From the NCBI GenBank assembly GCA_950295325.1, contig OX485803.1, positions 53,395,554 through 53,459,553 of the forward strand: a stretch of DNA of 64,000 nt, written 5' to 3'. This DNA comes from Polytrichum commune (Eukaryota > Streptophyta > Polytrichopsida > Polytrichales > Polytrichaceae). The notes below the pieces were generated by a model. The model was given only the letters and a program-made list of their open reading frames with translations, was not told the DNA's origin and did not search any database. A program made the translations under genes and the position numbers. This document shows positions 45,037 to 55,630 of this stretch, piece after piece. The stretch's first letter is position 1; each line of letters opens with the position of its first letter.

Positions 45037-46623
45037 TGCTGCTTTTGCATGTTTATTACTAAAACTGATGACAGAAGGATGACGCTGTCTCCCTTGTTCA
45101 ATTGTGAGAAGGGCAGTGTCCACCAGATTTTAAAAATTAGATTGATGCGCTTAGTAGTATTTTAAGATGTCTCAAAGTTGTTTAGAAGTAATTGCAGTGA
45201 TTCAAATTGATCTTTTGCAAGCAGGAAACATTTTGTCTTCTGCTGTATAAAGAGAGACACTCTTTAATTTCAGAAAAATATATAAATATCCATGCCGGTT
45301 CCTTTTTCGCTCAAGTCGGAAATTGGAAAACCAAGTGGTCCAGCAGGCTATATCTTTACCTAGGAGGATGGTTGTGGTCTTGAGGGAGTTCCATGTGGTC
45401 CTAACCATGTACACTTCATAATTGGTCAATCTGCTATGAAGATGCTATGCTATGAAATAGATACTTCTCTGTAGATACTTCTCTGTCCATACCAAAGAGA
45501 GCATTGGATTCATTCTAGCAATTAATTTCCCCTTAATTGTGTTTACTGCAGGAGAGCATTTGTATATATACAGCTGAACAGCTGGAGACTAGCCCCTCAA
45601 CTGATCATCCTCTCTTAGGTGCAGTGTGATAATACCTCATTTTCTAGCCACACCCTGTTAGCATGGATGGCTAATTCTTGGTAGATTATGCATGCCTAGT
45701 TTCGTTGTCCTTTATTTCAACAATTTTGCGGTCCTCATGATCCTGTGGTACTATATTGATGGATATAACAGGATTTGAAGATGGTGTACCCTGCATTGAG
45801 CCAAAGCCTGGTAGTGATGATTACTTAATGATTCCATCTCTCACCAAGAGCACAATCTTGGACCCAAGTGCCATCATGCCAATCCATGAGGTATACCCAA
45901 ATACTGTTCATTGTATGCAGTTATGTGAATTCGGATGCATTGATCTGTCCTCTGTACATTGATTGTCCTGGAACAGCAATGTTTGTTTACTAGATTACAA
46001 AAAAATCAGTTTGTGTAAGGTGGATCTGTATTCATTCTACCCAGTTCTTCAGGCACAGTTCTTTGTTGTAACACTTGCCTCTGGTGGAATTGCAGGACCA
46101 TCTGAAGGAGAGTGGTGATCACACAAATGCAGGTCAGTATGTGTCAAGCCACCTTATTGTGTTTCTTATAGCAATCTGACCTGCTGTTTAATTATTTAAT
46201 CTATTGTGTGGGATATAATGAGATTGACTTATTTCTATCTTGTACAGTAGCAAATTACATGTATTGTAAACTATTGTCAAGAGTTTGACTAATAGAATCT
46301 ATCAGTGTGTTGGATTTTACATTTTACATATGATAGGGGTTCATTATTATTCAAAATTATATTTTTATAATTATATTAATGACCATATATAGATTTTTAA
46401 ATATTTTATGTATACATATATTGTCACTTGTAATTTTTTCATTGAAATTTTATGTTTATTGCTTGATATTACAATCTTTTTTTTGGTTTTTTTTTTGTAA
46501 ATAAGGAGTTTTTAGAGTATGTGGCGAAATGCAGGTGGTTCTTGGTTTTTAATGAAAGGTGCACCCCCCCAGGGATTGCCTGAGTCCATCAAAAACCTGC
46601 GTTTGGAGGACACTTGCGCATGA
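43557..46623 (+). CDS. gene B: eight-exon gene of an unrecognised family, paralogue of gene A
   Basis: Proposed exons are 43557-43592, 43915 to about 44049, 44646-44724, 44847-44902, 45552-45618, 45772-45890, 46096-46132 and 46535-46623. Except for the exon 2 donor, every junction is AG/GT with matching phase (0,0,1,0,1,0,1). The product is about 207 residues. Exon 1 gives a basic 12-mer. Exon 2 starts VKRQVMEQ and contains a hydrophobic run FVLITLPQLIWG. Exon 3 has DANQIIEDICTK, exon 4 VWEDDSYSAEP, and exon 6 EPKPGSDDYLMIPSLTKSTI. The last exon ends IKNLRLEDTCA. I know no family with these motifs. Exons 1, 3 and 4 match gene A in length or motif. No clean GT donor closes exon 2: at 44049 the expected GT reads TT, while the duplicated copy downstream has CAG|GTGAAG. 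So this gene may be alternatively spliced or damaged. Confidence 0.55.
43709..43910 (+). repeat. tandem duplication in intron 1 of gene B, period 134 bp
   Basis: GGCTATCGGACCATTATTCA at 43709 recurs as GGCTAACGAACCATCATTCA at 43843, each followed by CACGTCG and then TTTCAAGTGCCTTG. The second unit leads directly into the exon 2 acceptor. Confidence 0.75.
44039..44550 (+). repeat. tandem duplication over the exon 2 boundary of gene B, period about 259 bp
   Basis: Copy 1 starts at CCCCACCTGCAGTTGGAG (44039), copy 2 at CCCCACCCGCAGGTGAAG (44298). Both continue through AGTTCTTGTAGTA, GAGAGCCAGTC and ATGTTTTT to GTAxTTT. The difference at the presumed splice donor (TT against GT) is notable. Confidence 0.85.
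45004..45040. repeat. (TG)n microsatellite in an intron of gene B
   Basis: A TG dinucleotide run of about 17 units with one interruption lies in intron 4. Open frames across it on either strand are artefacts of the repeat. Confidence 0.9.
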
Positions 46624-47524
46624 AACAATGCTCACACTCTTGGCATTCAGAAGTGAGTTCTTTGATGGTGACCAGGTTCTTCTATTCCATGTGCAATCAC
46701 ATTATGATATTTCTTGCAAGCTGCTCATTTCAAGACTTCCATATTAAAGTTGTGAGTAAATGCATGCATCCACGCTGCAGATTGCCATGTATGCTACATG
46801 CTTTGTAAGCTACTTTGCATTCCCGTTTGCCAACACCTAGGGTTTCAGTTCCACTTTATTGAGACTGTTATTTTTTGGTTGTTTGTTCATGGTTTATGAA
46901 ACGAGGGAAGCAAAGAGCAATATATAGGTTGACAACACATTGTGGCTTGGGGCTAGATTGCCGTGGAGTGGGTGTTTTGTTTCCACCCTAAGCCTACGTC
47001 TGTGATGTGTAATAGTAGTGTAATATAGACTATAAAAGAATTACAACACCATTGGTAATATAAGTAATGATAGGGTGGAATAAAATAGGTCAATTTAGAG
47101 ACTTAAGTAATTATAGAAAAAAATTAAATCATGTTGTGGAGGTAAATAGTCCTCATGCAAATAGCCTTTAGCTGCATGTGGTGCACAAAAGTCCTATAGA
47201 TTGACTACAAATGGTGAAAATTGTAACTATAATTTTTGATCTCAATGGAGGATGTAAGAGACTGTATCCATGATATTTTAAGTATATATAAGTTCATTTC
47301 TTTTTAGCAAATGGTTTTTTTTCCCTGAATGTATGGATGCTCTGGTCACTAGAGATAAACCACAAGAATCTGTCTCTAGGTTCCAATCTTCCAAATTTCT
47401 ATGAAAGTGATAGCCTTGATGAGATACTTTCTAAAGACTCTAAAGTCTTCCCATCTTGCTCTTCATGCTACTGATTACAAGGGCTCATCATGGCATCTTA
47501 GAACAATATGGTATGTGGGCCTTA
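46624..47524. other. 3' flank of gene B, no gene seen
   Basis: Presumably the 3' UTR and spacer. No other coding frame is supported. Confidence 0.4.
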
Positions 47525-47740
47525 TTTGGTCACTCTTAATTGGATACCTATATTTGAGTGGTTTGTGGCAAAAGTTAAGAAACGGACAGCGAAAGTACAT
47601 TAATTACAAAGAGATTGGACTATGTGCTCATCGTAATGTTTTTACTATTCAAGGTTCAATTGTCAACTGGGAGAGCCTATGTTTCGGTTAAAGATGGTTG
47701 AAACCAAGGAACACATTCTACACTTTAGGTTTCTATTTGG
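47525..47740 (+). repeat. dispersed repeat family R3, copy 3
   Basis: It has TACCTATATTTGAGTGGTTT, GAGATTGGACTATGTGCTCA and TTCAAGGTTCAAT in the family order. It is truncated on the right relative to the 32755 and 58040 copies. Confidence 0.7.
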
Positions 47741-48949
47741 TACTTACCAAGACAATGTGAAGTGGTGATGAAGATGGACCATCATACACAATAACTACAT
47801 AATAGGTTAAAAATATTTGAAGAACCTCCCTCAGGAGATTTCATTCCTCTCATCCATGAATCAAAACCACATCATAAGGGAATTCGACAAGGTTCAATTG
47901 CCTTTGGGTAAACACACCCACTACAAGCACCAATAAGTTCTAGTGCATTTCTCAACTTCAACTTCAAAAAGCTCAAAGACTAGAAGTAGTGCTTATCTTT
48001 CACATTGCCCACCACATGTACCATTGTAATTTGGCCCACTTCACAAATTCTTGTTTATGATTGCCTTCCAAAGACATGTCAAAGGATTTGCAGAATATGA
48101 TGAACTCGCACAAAAAAATCCAACTACTTGCATGCTAAAGTTAAAGACCAACATTGAATTTACTCACCTTTGAGCACTTTACCTTGGCCATACTCTTAAA
48201 TTGTTTGCATAATCAAACTCAAATTGATACTGAAACTCGAATTACCTTATTTGCATGCTAAAATTTGACTACAAGTATCAATTTTAGCTGGGTTGTGCAA
48301 GCAATTTGAGGATATGGCCAAGGTAAGGTGCTTAAACATGTCCCAATCCAATGCTAGTCCTCAATTTTAGTCCTCAACCTCCATTGTTCTTCACAAACCA
48401 CCTTCAAACTCCATCAACTTTACTCTACTCCCAAACTTCAAGCATTGTACCCAAAATACTAAAAATTCATTAAAATCACAAAGATGTGTTGTTAATCACC
48501 ACCACATCATTAAGGAGGAGCCTTTGATCATCACTACATTTGAAAAGAGGCAACAAGGTATAAGCAAAGAGAGCAAAACAATGGTGACCAAAGGAGTGAA
48601 GGAGAAAGTGGCGACACCAATCACCACACTTGAGAGATCTCTAGGCGACATAAGCTCTTGGATGGGGGACTGTCTATATTCAAATAACATATTAGTCCAT
48701 TTTTCATCATAATATATGTGTCATGATGACAATACTTGTAAACTTATTCATATGTTATTAGAATGTAGACATCCTTTTAGGTTTAACAATGAATATCAAC
48801 ATAATTAGGAGGACTCATGCGATCATTTAAAGAGAAAAATAAAAATAAAAACAAAAACATAAATATCTTCACTTTGACTCTTATAGCATTTGCATCTCAA
48901 CTTTGGTTCCTAAACTTGAATGACAATCTTCAAGATTCGCAGTTGCTAC
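47741..48949. other. gene-free stretch
   Basis: Only short frames (about 60 codons) occur. A loosely palindromic pair around 48165-48330 (ACCTTGGCCATACTCTTAAA against ATATGGCCAAGGTAAGGTGC) suggests a small decayed inverted-repeat element. Confidence 0.45.
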
Positions 48950-49320
48950 ACTAAATATTATATTTAGTATCATGTGGTAAGTTATACCACAGTGGTAAAT
49001 TTTCTAATGACACTTCTTATGAATAAGTTTACAAGTATTGTCATCCCAAATCGCATTTCTGTAATGAAATACTTACAAAATTTGGTATACTCTGCATCTT
49101 AACATTACTGTAATGAAATATTGGCATGAATGATTGAAATTTGGATGAACCACTTAGTAAGCCACAGTAACTGCAAATTTGTAAATCTATAAATTTGTTT
49201 GATTTTTTTAACAATGAACGACAAATAAAGTGAGCTTTAAATCTAGTGTTAGTAACACTACATGGCAGTTTACAATTAGTACTGAGCAAGACAAATAGAA
49301 TTGGTGACACTAAGGGCCAT
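48950..49320. repeat. dispersed repeat family R2, further copy
   Basis: It has the family blocks CACTAAATATTATATTTAGT, ACTTCTTATGAATAAGTTTA and GGATGAACCACTTAGTAAG. Directly after it comes a TTCACACACAAGCCAAGGGCC sequence reminiscent of the tip of the element nested at 54747-55327. Confidence 0.6.
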
Positions 49321-49873
49321 TTCACACACAAGCCAAGGGCCATAACCTTGTAATTGTGAGGGTCCTTGACTCTCATCCACGGGTGGTATCAACTATCTAA
49401 GGTTCTTGACTGTGATATGGTCTTCCGGGATTTGTGTCAGGCCTACCTCCAATAGGTAGACGTGATGCAAATCCTGTTAGACCTTAAAACATCATCAATA
49501 ATTTGTCATGTAGGAATTCATGTAGACTTTTCATTTATGATGATTTTTTCGGGCCTTAGGCCTTCACCTCCTAGTGTGAAGTGAACTTGGACGATCTCAG
49601 CCTTTTTGAGCAATGAGAGATCTTAGAATACAATGGTCACATGCCTTCAATCTCATGTATGAATCAACCCTAATTTATACAACACTTGGAGCAAGCCCAC
49701 TCATCCTTCATTTGCATTTGCATTTTTACATCCACAAATGATCGGATGATAACCCACCCACACATATTACCGATGTGACAAACAACTTCACTGTGAAAGC
49801 GCTTCAACTTTCACTTTCTTCGGCCAGCCTTGCCATGGGATGAAGGTTAATCTACAAGTAACTTCACTTCACG
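49321..49873. other. no gene seen
   Basis: Non-coding DNA without a recognisable frame. It could contain a degraded copy of the element found at 54747. Confidence 0.35.
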
Positions 49874-50282
49874 TGGATCAGTGTCCGGGGAGAGTTTTGG
49901 GCATTAACAGTCGAGATCCAGGTGTTTCCAATATTAACCGGTTACATGTTGACATCTTTCAGTTTACTTTTATCAGATAGCCGAATCTTCTGTAAATTCC
50001 TCTAAATTAGTCGGTAGTTTTCCTGAAGTCTTGCATTTGAACCGGTTGTTTCACAAACTAACAGCTCTGATCCATGTCTACATGAAAGGGGGGAGCACCG
50101 ACAGCTTAGTTACAGATGAACCGGTTGAGAGTTCAGGCTAACCGTTTGTGAAATTAGTGGTTGAAGTTCAGGAAGATGTTAAGAAAGAAAAACCGGGAGA
50201 TGTCAACATGTAACCGGTTGGACTTGGAAACCCTAGGATCTGACCGATTAATGCCCCATTAATATCCCCGGACACTGATCCA
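49874..50282. mobile_element. MITE family M3 with long TIRs (409 bp)
   Basis: The perfect 18-bp ends TGGATCAGTGTCCGGGGA and TCCCCGGACACTGATCCA continue inward as imperfect inverted arms of about 90 bp that share AACCGGTTACATGTTGACAT. The centre has a further inverted pair around TTTCACAAACTAAC. No coding capacity, and no clear target duplication. Confidence 0.85.
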
Positions 50283-50519
50283 TGTATACACATATATGGC
50301 AGATTCAATGAGTCTACTCATATATAAATTTCCAGATAGAAATTCGAGAGGTAGTATTGAAGGCAACGGACTCGTTGTCCTTTCATCTCTGAAAATTCAA
50401 ACTGGGAAAAAGAATGAGAATCTATATTTCCCTGGAAATTTATGAGCGTTGACAATTACATTGAATTTTAACTGGTTGCCGGCTCAGTTGCAGTGGTTGG
50501 GTAAGTTTCTCTATCCGCA

Positions 50520-50921
50520 ATGCAGGATGAGTGGCAGTTCTTCCAGGGTCTGCATCTGCATCCTGGACGAAGGCCACTTTTCGTTCCTTGGATGCAGATG
50601 CAGCTCCAGGAACGACTGGTCTTCGAAGGTAATTACCATTTCGCACACAACATCAAAAGCTCCCTGGATTCCTGCGGGGTGTCAGTGGCGCATGGCCGGA
50701 AACGCAGGGATTTTAGTATTAAACAATTCTCCTCTAAAATTGGGTGGCTTGTAGAGGCTAATTTGTTAGACGACGAAGTCCATAACCGGCTTCCTCGTCA
50801 AGTTATACTTGACAGCAGACTACCAAGGTGGGCGACGGAGGCTTCACACAACCACACAAATTCTGATCATCTCGAAACTTCACTGCGGATATGTTTCTTA
50901 ACCATTCTTCAACGTCGATAA
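50520..50921 (+). CDS. hypothetical 133-residue open frame
   Basis: An ATG at 50520 opens 133 codons of mixed composition (for example WLVEANLLDDEVHNRLPRQV). No domain is recognised, and the first 30 codons lie in a hairpin-forming segment. A GTAATT donor-like site follows the hairpin at about 50630. It may be a small gene, an exon, or a chance frame. Confidence 0.25.
   Translation: MQDEWQFFQGLHLHPGRRPLFVPWMQMQLQERLVFEGNYHFAHNIKSSLDSCGVSVAHGRKRRDFSIKQFSSKIGWLVEANLLDDEVHNRLPRQVILDSRLPRWATEASHNHTNSDHLETSLRICFLTILQRR
50541..50612. ncRNA. candidate miRNA-precursor-like hairpin
   Basis: The 5' arm has CTGCATCTGCATCC and the 3' arm GGATGCAGATGCAG. The outer CCAGG/CCTGG and inner CGAA/TTCG bases also pair, giving a stem of about 28 bp with a few bulges and a loop of about 8-12 nt. 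The size and shape fit a short plant miRNA foldback. There is no expression evidence, and a small inverted repeat inside a coding frame is equally possible. Confidence 0.3.
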
Positions 50922-51152
50922 AGTGGCGAAGAGTTTCGTAGGAGAGCATCGAAGGAACGTTCTAAAAGGATAAACTGTTCATGCATAGGATATTAGGATA
51001 AACTTCTCACACATACGCAGCACCTATTTCTCATCGAGTCATCTTCAATGCCAGTAATTCCAAGGCTTACGGTAACCTCTTTTCAATGTATGTGCACTTC
51101 TATTTAAGCTCTCTGTATAAGTGCAGCTCCCGAGCCCTCAACTTATTGATGC

Positions 51153-52302
51153 AGGAAGCGAACAAACAACTCGCGGTGTCAATGACCTCCAACTGTTCAT
51201 AAGTTCCTACTTCCTCAATATTTATCCAATCTGGGCACGTAAGTTTGTCATATTGGAAACAAACCAATACAAAGTCAGTTAGCTGTGACAATTTGAGATT
51301 CACATCCTATCCATTTTGCGGCCCGGACATGAGGATACAAATCGAAAATGAAATGAATTGACTCTGATATCAGAATCACGAAAGAAACTGGTGATGGCTA
51401 AGCTGCTACGCATGCAGAGATGGCGAATAGCACAGTTAGTTGTTGCATGCACTGATTGAGTACGACATAAAATCTACATGTAAGACCTTAAGGTAGCTGC
51501 GACTAGCCACAGATTCAATCTCTTCGATTGCAAGAAACAACTCGCGGTGTCAATGACCTCTCCAACTGTTGATAGATTGCTACTTTTTTCCTCAATTTTC
51601 ACCAAATCTAGATACGTGAGTTTCTCATATTGAGGACCAACTTATACGAAGTTAGCTGTGACAATTTCAGATTCACATCCTCTCAATTTTGTAGCCCGGA
51701 CATGAGGATATAAATCCAATAAGGAATGTCGACTTTTTTTCATCACAATGATCTGAAGAAACTACTAGTCATGGCTAAGTGATGGAAAATAGCACCGTTA
51801 GCTGTTGCACGAATTGAGTACTATATGCAATTGATTCCTCAGCTTCATGGGACTACATGTAAGACCTCAAGGTAACTGAGACCGGCCACAGATTCAATCT
51901 CTTAGATTGCAAGAAACAACTCGCGGTTTCAATGACCTCTCCGACTGTTGATAGATTGCTACTTCCTCAATGTTCATCAAATCTGGACAGGTAAATTTGT
52001 CACAATATTAAGGTTAAACTTATACGAAGCTAGCTGTGACACTTTCAGATCACATCCTCTCAACTTTGCAGCCCGGACATGAGGATACAAATCGAATAAG
52101 GAATTACTTTACTACATCGTAATTGATATCCGAAAGAAACTGGCTAGTGATGGCTAAGTGATGGCTAAGTGATAGCAAATAGAACTGTTAGTTGTTGCAC
52201 CAATTCACGAGTACCACATGCAATCTATTACCCAGCTTCATGTAGGGACTACATGTAAGACCTCAAGATAACTATAAATCAACCACACATTCAATGTCTT
52301 GG
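51153..52302. repeat. three tandem units of about 373-397 bp
   Basis: Units begin near 51153, 51526 and 51905. Shared landmarks are AACAACTCGCGGTGTCAATG, AGCCCGGACATGAGGATA, GTTAGCTGTTGCAC-type words and ACATGTAAGACCT. Unit 3 has an extra local duplication of GTGATGGCTAA. Unit 1 keeps an open minus-strand frame of 67 codons (51100-51303), while the others have stops in that frame. This suggests an amplified, decayed gene fragment or a tandem satellite seed. Confidence 0.85.
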
Positions 52303-53059
52303 ATTGCAAGAAGAGGCGCTTCAAGTTGTAGTTACAGCTTCAAACCATAATTGATGAACCCGTCGCTTGTATACACGATCATGTCGCACAATGCATCATC
52401 ACTCACATGAGTTCATCATCGCCAGCTGGAACCAAAGGAAAAAGCAGTTTCTGAATTCTCGCATGCTAAGCGGCCACGCAATATCTGGCCACGGCTGTCG
52501 CTCACCATGCGAGAAGTCAGAGACTGTCTTTTCCTCGGGAAACCACAACCATTAATTCTTCACTCACTCGATCACATGCTCCGTCCCGACGTTGCTCCAG
52601 ACTCACTTGGCTGTACTACTCTATCAGGCCTTCTCAAACATCCCTATTTATCCACTCTCCACATCCCGACTCGGCAACAAGTCGACTTGGAAGCTCAAGT
52701 TTCGAACACACTACCCCGAGGCATGCCTGTACACTTAATCTGCAATTGGAGTAATTGGTACCACCGTGCACCGTCCCCGCCTAATTTTATGGTGGTCCGT
52801 CCGTCCGTCCGTCCGTCCGTCTTGCTTTCATTCTTTCTTTCTTCTCCAGCACGTCTCACACCCGCTGTTAACTTAACCTCTGGTACTCAATCACAACAAG
52901 GATCATATGTTGTAGATTTTAAGTATTCCGATTTATTAGTGTAGTAGGTTTGGATACCTAGAATCTACCTCGTAGTGACAAATAACCAGTGGCAACGACT
53001 GATGGTCCTTGTAGTAAATCTTCTAATCTAAGATAAGGAGACCTCATGCGGTTACTCAT
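52303..53059. other. no gene seen; (CCGT)n microsatellite
   Basis: A run of GTCC/CCGT tetranucleotides lies at about 52796-52820. The open frame at 52507-52944 crosses this run and shows no domain. Confidence 0.5.
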
Positions 53060-53200
53060 CTTGCACTGATATCACCTACATTTGAGTGGCGTGTGGTTAG
53101 GTAAGGACCCAAGAGTGGACATCAAAAAGAAATCATGTCTTTATAAAAGATATTGGATTATTTTCAAAATTTGTTGACCATTCTAGGCTAACAGGTGACC
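53060..53200 (+). repeat. dispersed repeat family R3, copy 4 (truncated)
   Basis: It has ACCTACATTTGAGTGGCGTG, then an AAAAGATATTGGATTATTTTC stretch and CCATTCTAGGCTAACAGGTG. Confidence 0.65.
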
Positions 53201-54574
53201 CGATTCTCTTCCCTTAAATTATTTTTCGGTGAACAGGATCGGTATAAACCGAAGTTCTTGGGAATTTGTGGAAAGGTTGCCGGTTTCCCGCCCGGAGAGA
53301 GAGAATGTTCTGATGCGATGGCTTGACTCTTTCTGTGGCGTGAGCTGGGAGAGATTTATAAGTTAACCCTGCAGGCTTATCTAGTGCGACTCGATAGGAG
53401 GACTTGAATGGATGCGTCGACGTAGAGCTAAAGCTGCTGTGACACTTGGCACGGTGGTGCACCAATCCCCCAAACAAACACAACCCTCAAAACAAGTTAT
53501 ACGAAAACCGTCAAACAAGTCATCAACAAGAACGCGACCGAGGACATTCCCCAAGACATAGTCAGCTGAAATAATAACTTTATTCTTCATGCAGAAGTTT
53601 GGGATATCAAAGATAGGAGGACTTCCAGTAACTTCGAAGCCTGTGATTCTGTCACCATGTCGGTGATGCCAAAGAAGAAACACTCAAAGAGTCAATTAGA
53701 GTATATTCAATAAATATATTAATCTCTCTCCATCAGTATGATTCCGCTCTCTGAAACGATGTCTGCAAAACGAATCATCGACAGGATGCATGGGTTCGTG
53801 AACTGCAGATACCCTAATTCTTCATGCAAGTCATAGGAAGTGACAACGACGATGGAAATGCATTTAGTACGTGGGAATTGGTATTTCTTTTTAGTAAAGA
53901 TAAATCACTATGTCGGTGAGAAGGACAAAGTCATTTAATTATGTCACACAGAAACACACACGCCGTGTCTGGGAAGGGTTAATTGCAAAGAGTCGACAGA
54001 ATGCTTGGTTTACACAAGACTTGACAAAGTCTCGTCAAGAAATTCAAGAAAATGGGCGTGACTGCTGATGGCCGGAAGAAGATTCTAGGGTTTATTCCAA
54101 TCTGTGAGGGACAAAATAACCAGGTGAAACCCTGAGACGTTTCTTACAACAAATAAAAAAACAACATTTCCTCGGAAACTCATGCAAATGAGCTACATAA
54201 CATGTGAAAAGACTTACGATGGGCCCACGGTTTTTGGGATGCTAATTTTATTAGGGTGAAATCAACAACCTGCTGAAAGTTTCTTCCACGGACAAGAAGC
54301 TTGAAGAAACTGTCAGCTGCAGGTTCAGTAAATGTCACTTGTCACACTTATCCAATGCTTATATTTAGGAAGCGGCGCCAAACAACCCACCAAGCTTCTT
54401 CGGTTGGAGTGGAGATGGCGCCACTGCATTTAAGCAAAAACCTTGTTGATTCATTCGTCGATGGACCTCGGCGAATGCACTCACCTCATGTGCAATGCAC
54501 CACAAACGCTGCTGCAATCATTGTTGGCCGGCAAACAAGAGAGAGTCCAAACTACACTAGATATTGTATTTATT
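53201..54574. other. gene-free stretch; two weak minus-strand frames
   Basis: Minus-strand frames at 53214-53483 and 53381-53683 overlap each other in different frames. The second (100 codons) has somewhat protein-like composition but no domain or splice support. Confidence 0.4.
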
Positions 54575-55630
54575 AGCGTCTGATTAGAGCATTTTATACA
54601 TGTCACTGTGCTAACTTTTCTAATGTCGAGTTTCTATTGAATAAGTTTACAATCGTAACGATTGTATTTAGTGTCACCAATTCTATTTGTCTTGCTCAAT
54701 TCTAATTTTGTCAACCGTCCATGTAGTGTCACCAACACGAAATGTAGGGGCCGCTTCACACTATGGCCGTCCAAGTCGAGAGGCCGTGGGATTGAATGGC
54801 CAAACTTTGCTGAAAGTCCAAAGAAGTGGGCTGAAAATAGCCAATAAAACATAGGAATTGGAGCCTGTAGCTAGGCACAGTGTGAAGCCTCCAAAGGCCA
54901 AACCCAAAGTCCAAACCTTTGGCCATGAACTCCCACAGCCTCTCGACTTGGATGGCCATAGTGTCAAGCCTCCAAAGGCCAAGCCCAACGTCCAAAGGAG
55001 GAAGGAGCATCCCACTTTATTCCCTGTCCAAAGCAGCCCCTCAAATCTAACGGCCAAGATCTTGTCAGTTTTTGATTTTTTTTTGTGGAAAAAAATCGAC
55101 GGCCTCTTGACCATAGTTTGGGATTCCATTCCTGTCTGAACCAAACTTCCTTTGAGAGTCCGTCGCCTTGGTCAAAAAGTGCTACCATGTAGGCATTTTA
55201 AATTGCGGTGGCCTTTGGACTTTGGCTTCTAGTGTGAAGGGCTGAGAGGTTGAATTCTTGGTTTCTTGCAATCTGATTGGTGGAAATCGATGGCCTCTCG
55301 AACTTCAGCCATAGTGTGAAGTGGCCCTAAACCTATCACTATTTGTCATTCCTTGTAAAAAGAAATGGGTATTATAAGCTTACAATGTTGAATTATTGTC
55401 ACTTACTAAGTGGTTTTTCATCCAAATTACAATCATTTCTAACATTATTTCATTATGGAAATGTTAGGATGCAGAATATACCTGAAGTGGATGAAGTGAA
55501 AGCGAGGTGGGGTGACAGTATTTGCAAACTTATTCATAAGAAGTGTCATTAGAATAGTTACCTCAGTGACATAAAATACCATATGACACTAAATACAACA
55601 TTTAACGAAGTACTCTTATCCCCAACTAAG
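54575..55630. repeat. dispersed repeat family R2 copy, split by a nested MITE
   Basis: R2 blocks occur on both sides of the insertion: ATTGAATAAGTTTACAATCG and AGTGTCACCAATTCTATTTG before it, and ATCACTATTTGTCATTCC, AAGTGGTTTTTCATCCAAAT and ACTTATTCATAAGAAGTGTC after it. A related segment follows at about 55700-56040. Confidence 0.7.
54747..55327. mobile_element. nested MITE family M4 with TA target duplication (581 bp)
   Basis: Ends GGGGCCGCTTCACACTATGG and CCATAGTGTGAAGTGGCCC are imperfect TIRs that extend inward past GAGAGGCC. The flanks read AAATGTA and TAAACCTA. The unoccupied relative at 56005-56016 reads AAATGTAAACCTA, so a TA was duplicated at insertion. A TA duplication fits Tc1/Mariner-type or related transposition. 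Confidence 0.85.

Noticed and set aside
44789-45165. Frames with Cys-Val or Thr-His runs
   Set aside because: They are translations of the (TG)n microsatellite in an intron of gene B.
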